Positions 1-4,709 of a DNA stretch of 5,631 bases are shown here, one piece after another. The notes under the pieces were generated by a model. That model saw only the letters and a program-made list of their open reading frames with translations, was not told where the DNA came from and did not search any database. Within the stretch, counting starts at the first letter, position 1. Every line of letters begins with the position of its first letter. Origin of the DNA: Oscillatoria sp. Prado101. GTDB lineage: Bacteria; Cyanobacteriota; Cyanobacteriia; Cyanobacteriales; Oscillatoriaceae. The DNA lies in NCBI GenBank assembly GCA_025454445.1, contig JALOOK010000411.1:1-5631 (forward strand), written 5' to 3'. A program made the translations under genes and the position numbers.

Positions 1-1112
1 TCGACAATCACACCGTCGCTGTTGAGGTCTTCCACTAGGAACAGGTCGGCATCCGCGCTCAAGCCATTCAGGCTGAGGCTGACACTGCTAACCGTGCTGG
101 TACTGAAGCGGTACAGGTCATCGAAATCAGCATTTCCGACAAAATCAGTGAAGCTTTGGGTGGCGCTCAGGGTGCCAATGTCACGCGCCGCGTTCGGGGT
201 TTGACCGGCTAAGTCTTGCGGAACGTTAGCCAGGGGGGAAGCTGACAGGCTCAGGTTATAGTTCGTATCGCCCTCGTACTGAGCAACCGCAACAAAGTAA
301 GTGCCCGGTTGCAAAACTCTGCTGATTGTTTCGTCACTGTTACCGGCTGTTGTGGAGGAATCGATATACTCATCGAAATCAATCTCGCCATTGCCGTTAA
401 AGTCCTGAATCAGCGACACGTCAGCATCCGCACTCAAACCGCTGAGGGTCAAATTGAAGTCGCTAGTTGCGCTGATACTGAATTGATAGATATCCTCAAA
501 GTTTGCATCGCCGACAAAACTGCTAACTGTTTCGCTTCCCAGGGTGCCGAGGTCGCTTGCTGCGTTCAAGTTGGCAGGAACTTCGCTTGGGGTGGCTGCC
601 CGTCCTTCCGCTTTCCCAAATTCCAGGTAGTGTTTTATGGCACTCAAACCGCCCGGTCTGACGGCGGCTGCTACATCCGGGTTCTGCGCTAAATAAAAGC
701 CGGTGTCGAAGTCAGGGCCAAAGTTGCGGTTTTCATATTGACCGAACTTGACGAAGTGCTCGATGCCGGTGAGTTCGTCTCGCTGCACTGCTGCAGCCAC
801 GTCTGGGCTATCTTCCAGATAGATGTCGCTATAGAATTCTGAGAATGGATCTCTGTTTTCTGACTGGCCGTAATTGATGAAGTGTTCCAGTGCCGTGATT
901 TGGCCTGTGGCCACTGCCTCACCGACATCTGGGTAATATAAGGTATAAAAGTCCGGATCGAAGAGGACGCTGGGCTGCCGGTCTTCAAATTGACCGAAAT
1001 CGGTGAAGTGGTCTAACCCACTGCTGAAACCGCCACTGGCCACTGCCCGGGCGACATCCGGGTTCTCCGCCAGATAGTAGCTTTCGTCGAAAAGAGTATT
1101 TATATCTAGCAT
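1..1112 (-). CDS. NPDV-repeat protein with tandem PPC-like domains and EF-hand-type calcium loops (3' end outside window)
   Basis: The minus frame is open from ATG (1112-1110) through the left edge without a stop: 370 codons, C terminus missing. Residues 8-171 hold four tandem units of 42-43 residues, each with an (N/Y/S)PDV core (17-20, 60-63, 102-105, 144-147), an EHF/DHF-like motif and a final G-x-x-E-x-R. Residues about 183-291 and 307 onward are two beta-rich repeats resembling bacterial pre-peptidase C-terminal (PPC) domains, both with GLSADAD. The first carries a canonical 12-residue EF-hand loop at 237-248 (D237, N239, N241, G242, I244, D245, E248); the second starts a similar loop at D362 as the sequence ends. 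PPC domains usually occur in secreted proteins, so a surface or extracellular role is inferred, yet there is no N-terminal signal peptide: the first repeat begins at residue 8. No clear Shine-Dalgarno site precedes the ATG, but this start matches the paralogous start at 3517 (MLDxNTLFDE). The missing C terminus could hold an enzyme or more repeats. Confidence 0.86.
   Translation of the reverse strand, partial: MLDINTLFDESYYLAENPDVARAVASGGFSSGLDHFTDFGQFEDRQPSVLFDPDFYTLYYPDVGEAVATGQITALEHFINYGQSENRDPFSEFYSDIYLEDSPDVAAAVQRDELTGIEHFVKFGQYENRNFGPDFDTGFYLAQNPDVAAAVRPGGLSAIKHYLEFGKAEGRAATPSEVPANLNAASDLGTLGSETVSSFVGDANFEDIYQFSISATSDFNLTLSGLSADADVSLIQDFNGNGEIDFDEYIDSSTTAGNSDETISRVLQPGTYFVAVAQYEGDTNYNLSLSASPLANVPQDLAGQTPNAARDIGTLSATQSFTDFVGNADFDDLYRFSTSTVSSVSLSLNGLSADADLFLVEDLNSDGVIV
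369..404 (-). other. EF-hand-type calcium-binding loop within the first PPC-like domain
   Basis: The encoded 12 residues D-F-N-G-N-G-E-I-D-F-D-E place oxygen ligands at loop positions 1, 3, 5, 9 and 12, glycine at 6 and isoleucine at 8, the canonical EF-hand loop pattern. A second, cut-off copy (D-L-N-S-D-G-V-I) lies 125 residues further on, at the same place in the second PPC-like repeat. Calcium binding is inferred from the pattern. Calcium may stabilise the extracellular fold, as in dockerin-like loops. Confidence 0.7.
600..1091 (-). repeat. Coding tandem array: four NPDV units of about 126-129 bp
   Basis: This segment encodes residues 8-171 of the left-hand gene. The phenylalanine opening each unit recurs at residues 8, 51, 93 and 135. 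Each unit has the pattern FD-x3-(F/Y)YL-x2-(N/Y)PDV-x2-AV, then a variable stretch, (E/D)HF-x3-(F/Y)G and E-x-R. The units have diverged from one another, most clearly unit 3, which has SPDV. I know such units from cyanobacterial and proteobacterial surface-type proteins but do not attach a Pfam name. Confidence 0.85.
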
Positions 1113-1138
1113 TGCCCCTAATTTATACCTGTAGGTAG

Positions 1139-1277
1139 ATTGAATATCCCTCTTTTGTCAACCCAGGGTGAAAGCCCGATAGCGCAAGCGGGACGCGATA
1201 GCGTCCTTCTGTCTGGGCCTGAAATGACGCCAATTCGTCAAATTGCCCCAAAGTGACACAAGAGGGATATCTTCAAT
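1139..1277. repeat. Element A: imperfect inverted repeat with nested GC-rich hairpins, MITE-like
   Basis: The left arm (1139-1160) and the reverse complement of the right arm (1254-1277) share ATTGA, then ATATCCCTCTT, then TGTCA. The right arm has two extra bases and one or two mismatches. Inside are CCCAG (1162-1166) with CTGGG (1213-1217), a perfect 6-bp hairpin GGACGC-GATA-GCGTCC (1191-1206), and an overlapping alternative CCCG (1175-1178) with CGGG (1189-1192). GATAGCG occurs twice (1178-1184, 1197-1203). The element ends 26 bp upstream of the PPC-domain gene's ATG. It could be a dispersed palindromic repeat, a non-autonomous transposon relic, or a structured 5' leader. I see no target-site duplication. 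Confidence 0.65.
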
Positions 1278-1290
1278 TTAAGCCTAAAAG

Positions 1291-1357
1291 CGGGGGCGCA
1301 TGAAAATTTAACAAAGATTTCAACTGTGCCGGTCAGGCACAGGTGGCTGCGCCCCGG
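1291..1357. repeat. Element B: nested hairpin, outer GC stem around a perfect 7-bp hairpin
   Basis: GGGGCGCA (1293-1300) pairs with TGCGCCCC (1348-1355) as an 8-bp outer stem. Within it, CTGTGCC (1324-1330) and GGCACAG (1336-1342) form a perfect 7-bp hairpin with a 5-nt loop. Read on the minus strand, the inner hairpin is followed by a T-rich but interrupted stretch, so a Rho-independent terminator is possible but weak. It lies about 370 bp past the hydrolase stop, far for a dedicated terminator. A structured RNA or another palindromic intergenic repeat fits equally well. Confidence 0.55.
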
Positions 1358-1468
1358 AAACGCTTTATTTGTAGCGCTGGCTATTTATTGCTAATCTTTC
1401 GCTAACTGGCAATCCAGTCCGCAGATTTTGTTTTATTGCGGCATTTAACAAGGATTACGCCCAATATC

Positions 1469-1672
1469 GGTAGTCCTGCACAAGTAAGGGTGACTTTACT
1501 AACACGCTGGGGTTTCCGGTAGAATTGCTGTTCAATAGAACGGCTGCAGCAGCAGCGAAGGATAAAACCTCCGTAAAGCAAATAGGGCTAATAGATCGAC
1601 AAGCTATTTTTTACGCTTTATCCGTAAATCTCAGGATCTGCCAAAGCCCATCATTACCTGTGCAGGACTACC
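1469..1672. mobile_element. Element C: 204-bp MITE-like element with 19-bp terminal inverted repeats
   Basis: The ends are inverted copies. 1469-1487 (GGTAGTCCTGCACAAGTAA) matches the reverse complement of 1654-1672 at 18 of 19 positions. The interior carries an extended imperfect fold-back: GGATAAA (1560-1566) with TTTATCC (1617-1623), CGTAAA (1572-1577) with TTTACG (1610-1615), and AAATAG (1580-1585) with CTATTT (1604-1609). No transposase is encoded, as expected for a MITE. I found no convincing flanking target duplication, so insertion is inferred from the terminal repeats alone. It begins about 40 bp past the hydrolase stop codon and might end that transcript. Confidence 0.55.
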
Positions 1673-1711
1673 TAAGTTTGCAAGTTAAATGCAAATTAGC
1701 GGCTTGGCTGC

Positions 1712-3517
1712 TTAAGCGTTGCGGGACTGAAACTGAACTTCTGGATAGGCTGCGGAAGCGCCGGCGAGTAAAGGCTGACTTTGGTTCTTGAGATGTTTGT
1801 CGAAGAACGCCACCGTATAGGCATCCATAATATCGTGGGCTCGCGTCCCCTCAATAGGCCCACTATCAGTCAAGCCGAGATTGCTGACAGTGCCGGTTGA
1901 ACCGAGCTGCTCGGGCGAATAGAACGAAATCAGCGGCAATAGCAGGGAGCGGTCGGAAAAATCGGAGTGTTCCGTGCCGGCAATCGTCACATTATAACCG
2001 GCACTGGTCAGCTTTTGATAAACGGCTTGCCGCTGTTCGAGTTGCCCGACGGTTTGGCCCACCGGCGTATCGCTGTATGTCTGTCCAGCATTGATCAGCA
2101 TAAATGGCTTGGCGATCGGCGTTTGAGTCAGGGTAGACGACAGGATCGGGCCATCCAGACTGATACCGGCTTGCAGGCGGGGGTCAAGCTCCATTGCTGC
2201 GGTGGTGGTGACGCCGCCCAAAGACTGGCCAAACATGCCAACCCGATTCAAGTCCATGCGACCGGCAAACAGCCCTTTCGGGTCGCTAGCGTTGAGAGCG
2301 GTGAGCTGGTTGAGCACGAAGCTGGTATCTGCAGCAGTGATGCCCACGATTTGAGCGAGGGCGGTGGGGAAGTCTTGAAGATTCGCCGGCACGAAACTGG
2401 AGGCAAACGGCACAACTCGCCCATCGGAAAGTGCGTTGACGCCAGAGACGCCGGTGTGATTGATGCCAACGACGATATAGCCGTGACTGGCGAGTTCTGC
2501 GAGTTGAGCGGTGTAGGACTCGGGCAAGGCACCCAGCCCGTGAGAAAACAGGACAACCGGATAACTCGCTTGCGCGGATGAAACACCGGTAGCGGCAATC
2601 ACATTCGGGTCGATCCAGCTGTAGAAATCAGATGGCAAGCCCTGAGCAGGAGCCACCAGCTGGCCGAAGTTGTCCAGGTAAGGCGGAACCTGCCCTAGCG
2701 CCTGCGGATTTGCCTGACCGGGATACCAAATCTTAACCGTGACAGTCCGTTTGTCGTTTGGATCTGGGGTGAGGATTTCGTCGCGGGAGGTGTCGGTAAA
2801 TTCGTAGGAAGTGGTGCCCACTTCAAAGGGGCCGGTGGGATCTGGCAGCGGGAAGGAGGAGACTGTTTCCCTTCCCTCTTTGTAGCCAAACTCTGCGAAG
2901 TGTTCAATCGCCCCCCCGTCGAAAGCGCCGGCGTTTATGGCGCTGGCTACATCCGGATACTGCAGCAGGTAAAAACTGGTGTTGAACTGGGGACTGGGGT
3001 TGCGCCGCTCATCAGTGCCGTACTCGACGAAGTGCTGAAAGCCGGTGAGTTCGTCTCTGGCCACAGCGGCGGCGACATCTGGATTCTGCTGCAGGTAATA
3101 GCTGGTATCGAATGCGCCGGATGGGTCGCGTCCCTCTTTGTCCCCATATTCGACAAAGTGTTCGTACTCCCCTGTGAATTCGTCTCGGGACACAGCGGCG
3201 GCGACGTCTGGGTTTTTCCGCTCATACCAGGTGGGATTGAACAGGGGGCTGGGGTTGCGACCTTCAAACTGACCGAATTGCAGGAAGTGATCGAAGGCGG
3301 TGGTGTCAAAGTTGCGCACAGCAGCGGCGACATCTGGATTCTGCAGCAGGTAGTAGCTGCTGTCGAAGTAGGCGCTGGGGTTGCGCTCTTCGACTATGCC
3401 GTATATATTAAAGTGTTCTAACCCGTTTTTAAATTGGCCGGCGGCAACAGCACGGGCCACATCCGGGTTCTGGGCGAGATAAAAGTTTTCGTCAAATAGG
3501 GTATTGGAGTCTAACAT
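1712..3517 (-). CDS. NPDV-repeat protein fused to a PAF-acetylhydrolase-type alpha/beta hydrolase
   Basis: This is a complete 601-residue protein, ATG 3517-3515 to TAA 1714-1712. Residues 8-216 are five NPDV units (cores at 17-20, 60-63, 102-105, 145-148, 187-190), followed by a proline-rich linker (about 220-234). Residues about 235-580 match platelet-activating-factor acetylhydrolase type II: IWYP (263-266), the oxyanion-region FSHGLGA (324-330), LASHGYIV (342-349), the nucleophile elbow GQSLGG with S432, D455 in SLDG, H517 in GTEHSDFSD, and FFDKHL near the end. The Ser-Asp spacing of 23 equals that of human plasma PAF-AH (S273/D296). The family hydrolyses short or oxidised acyl esters of phospholipids and some other esters; the substrate here is unknown. 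There is no signal peptide, lipobox or RTX tail, so the export route is unclear. The gene is divergent from the membrane-protein gene, 97 bp away. No strong Shine-Dalgarno site is visible; the start is supported by the matching paralog start at 1112. Confidence 0.93.
   Translation of the reverse strand: MLDSNTLFDENFYLAQNPDVARAVAAGQFKNGLEHFNIYGIVEERNPSAYFDSSYYLLQNPDVAAAVRNFDTTAFDHFLQFGQFEGRNPSPLFNPTWYERKNPDVAAAVSRDEFTGEYEHFVEYGDKEGRDPSGAFDTSYYLQQNPDVAAAVARDELTGFQHFVEYGTDERRNPSPQFNTSFYLLQYPDVASAINAGAFDGGAIEHFAEFGYKEGRETVSSFPLPDPTGPFEVGTTSYEFTDTSRDEILTPDPNDKRTVTVKIWYPGQANPQALGQVPPYLDNFGQLVAPAQGLPSDFYSWIDPNVIAATGVSSAQASYPVVLFSHGLGALPESYTAQLAELASHGYIVVGINHTGVSGVNALSDGRVVPFASSFVPANLQDFPTALAQIVGITAADTSFVLNQLTALNASDPKGLFAGRMDLNRVGMFGQSLGGVTTTAAMELDPRLQAGISLDGPILSSTLTQTPIAKPFMLINAGQTYSDTPVGQTVGQLEQRQAVYQKLTSAGYNVTIAGTEHSDFSDRSLLLPLISFYSPEQLGSTGTVSNLGLTDSGPIEGTRAHDIMDAYTVAFFDKHLKNQSQPLLAGASAAYPEVQFQSRNA
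2870..3496 (-). repeat. Coding tandem array: five NPDV units of about 126-129 bp
   Basis: This encodes residues 8-216 of the hydrolase fusion, with units opening at F8, F51, F93, F136 and F178. Several units are closely similar at DNA level: the NPDV-encoding stretches near 3066-3107 and 3323-3364 differ at only a few positions. Units 3 and 4 share R-D-E-(F/L)-T-G, also present in unit 3 of the neighbouring gene. The period is about 126-129 bp with variable spacers, in frame throughout, so it is protein-coding and not a CRISPR or satellite array. Confidence 0.88.
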
Positions 3518-3532
3518 ATTCTAAAGTTGGGG

Positions 3533-3562
3533 TTGACTGTTAAGCTGGTTTACAGCTAAAAA
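3533..3562 (+). promoter_or_regulatory. Possible sigma70-type promoter for the flippase-like gene
   Basis: The divergent gap holds TTGACT (3533-3538) and, after an 18-bp spacer, TAAAAA (3557-3562). The -35 is good (5 of 6) but the -10 is poor. Downstream, AAGG (3603-3606) sits 8 bases before the ATG at 3615 as a plausible ribosome binding site. No comparably good promoter was found for the opposite-strand hydrolase gene. Recognised by pattern only. Confidence 0.3.
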
Positions 3563-3614
3563 TAAGGCTTGGCGGTATTTTGGGTGCAGCCGCGCCAATA
3601 ACAAGGTAAGCAAG

Positions 3615-4709
3615 ATGTGGCGGCTTGATTTCCGGAAATTTTTACAGCCGGTGCGGCACCTTGTCCCGCGCCTGAAGCTTTTTCTGCGGTGGGCGATTCT
3701 CGGCGGGACGCTGTTTTTTCTCGGCAAAACCCTTAAGGATTGCGCTGCGGAAGTGGCGGCTATCCGCATCGACGCCACCGACAAGCTAACTCTGGGCTTG
3801 GCTTTTTTGCTGACGCTGCTGGCCCACATTTGGGCGGCTCGCGTGTGGGCGGGAATTGTCCGCTCGTTCAGCCCGCCGGTGCCGGTGTCTTTGGCGATGC
3901 GGGTTTATTTGAAAACCAATATCGCCAAGTATTTGCCGGGGAATGTCTGGCATTTTTATGGCCGGATTTTGGCGGTGAGTGCTGCCGGTGTCTCCCCTGG
4001 TGTGGCAACGCTGAGTGTGCTAATCGAGCCGGTGCTGATGGCTGCTGACGCTCTGCTGATTGCTTTGACCGGCAGTTTGATTGTAGCAAATGGGCAATCT
4101 CATGGACTGGCTTCTGCGGTTGCGGTTCTCACCGGCACTCTGGGATTGCTGCTTTTGGCGGTGGTGGCGGGGATTCATCCCAGGATTTTGAATCCTGTGA
4201 TGCAATTTTTGGTCAGACTGAAGGGAAAGGCGATGGCGGCGGCGAGCAGCCGCCACTCGGGTTTAAAGATGAGGGAACTATCGGAAAGCGGAATGATTGC
4301 GGTCGCGGAAGATAATTTAGAAGGTAATTTCAGCAATTCAGCCAGCGATAAATATTTCAGAATTGAGCGCTATCCTGCAGGGCCGGTGCTGGGAGAGTTG
4401 GGATTTTTGGCATTGCGGGGTGCGGGGTTTGTACTGGTGTTGCAAGCTGTCGCGCCGGTGAGTGCCGGTGAGCTGCCGGTGGTGTTGGGCGCTTTTAGCT
4501 GGGCGTGGCTGCTGGGTTTGGTTGTGCCGGGCGCACCGGGAGGAATTGGGGTGTTTGAAGCGACAGTGACGGTTTTGCTGGATGGCCACTTTGGGGCGGG
4601 GACGATTTTAATCGCCGCCGCTTTTTACCGGCTGGTCAGTGTGTTGGCTGAGGCTGCCGGTGCGCTTTTGGCTTGCTGCGATCTGCGGCGTGGCACAATT
4701 CGGGGATGA
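3615..4709 (+). CDS. Flippase-like / lysylphosphatidylglycerol-synthase transmembrane-domain protein
   Basis: This is a complete 364-residue, multi-pass inner-membrane protein. Hydrophobic segments lie near residues 24-40, 58-83, 130-158, 165-187, 258-280, 288-304 and 328-355. Family signatures are YLKTNIAKYLPGNVWHF (98-114), VPGAPGGIGVFEA (304-316) and AAFYRLVSVLAEA (335-347), all characteristic of the LPG_synthase_TM (PF03706)/UPF0104 group. In MprF this domain moves aminoacylated phosphatidylglycerol across the membrane; stand-alone members like this one lack the aminoacyl-transferase domain, and most have no proven substrate, so lipid or lipid-linked glycan transport is only a family-level suggestion. 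Residues about 203-256 form a long polar linker between membrane blocks, with DNA visibly more AT-rich than the flanks. The start is supported by AAGG at 3603-3606. The last 74 bp overlap the convergent gene on the opposite strand. Confidence 0.92.
   Translation: MWRLDFRKFLQPVRHLVPRLKLFLRWAILGGTLFFLGKTLKDCAAEVAAIRIDATDKLTLGLAFLLTLLAHIWAARVWAGIVRSFSPPVPVSLAMRVYLKTNIAKYLPGNVWHFYGRILAVSAAGVSPGVATLSVLIEPVLMAADALLIALTGSLIVANGQSHGLASAVAVLTGTLGLLLLAVVAGIHPRILNPVMQFLVRLKGKAMAAASSRHSGLKMRELSESGMIAVAEDNLEGNFSNSASDKYFRIERYPAGPVLGELGFLALRGAGFVLVLQAVAPVSAGELPVVLGAFSWAWLLGLVVPGAPGGIGVFEATVTVLLDGHFGAGTILIAAAFYRLVSVLAEAAGALLACCDLRRGTIRG

Larger units (their letters stand above)
1113..1711. other. 599-bp intergenic region with three palindromic elements and no convincing gene
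   Basis: This lies between the hydrolase stop codon and the start of the PPC-domain gene, both on the minus strand. No reading frame has a credible start and protein-like composition. It holds three inverted-repeat structures, annotated separately (1139-1277, 1291-1357, 1469-1672); 1358-1468 holds nothing I recognise. Next to the hydrolase stop is a weak 6-bp hairpin, TTTGCA (1677-1682) with TGCAAA (1690-1695), without a clear T tract. The length and structure argue against simple co-transcription of the two genes. Confidence 0.7.

Noticed and set aside
309..692. Plus-strand frame of 127 codons
   Set aside because: It is antisense to the PPC-like domains and fourth repeat of a well-supported minus-strand gene, and resembles no family.
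1121..1161. TTGACA (1161-1156, minus) with TATAAA near 1127-1122 as a promoter for the PPC-domain gene
   Set aside because: The spacer is about 28 bp, too long for a sigma70 promoter, and the -10 would place the transcript start almost at the ATG.
1677..1695. Hairpin TTTGCA/TGCAAA as a terminator for the hydrolase gene
   Set aside because: Only a 6-bp AT-rich stem with no proper T run after it. Too weak to call a Rho-independent terminator.
1525..1791. 88-residue plus-strand reading frame
   Set aside because: It starts at TTG, covers part of the palindromic element, ends antisense inside the hydrolase gene, and has a non-natural composition (an Ala run from GCAGCAGCAGC). No ribosome binding site.
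2900..3421. Plus-strand frame of 173 codons with internal repetition
   Set aside because: Its repetitiveness mirrors the NPDV repeats on the opposite strand. The minus frame carries the recognisable motifs and a full-length protein.
2870..3496. Regular repeats considered as a CRISPR or satellite array
   Set aside because: The period is about 126-129 bp, the copies diverge, and all are in frame with the NPDV protein pattern. There are no short identical repeats with unique spacers.
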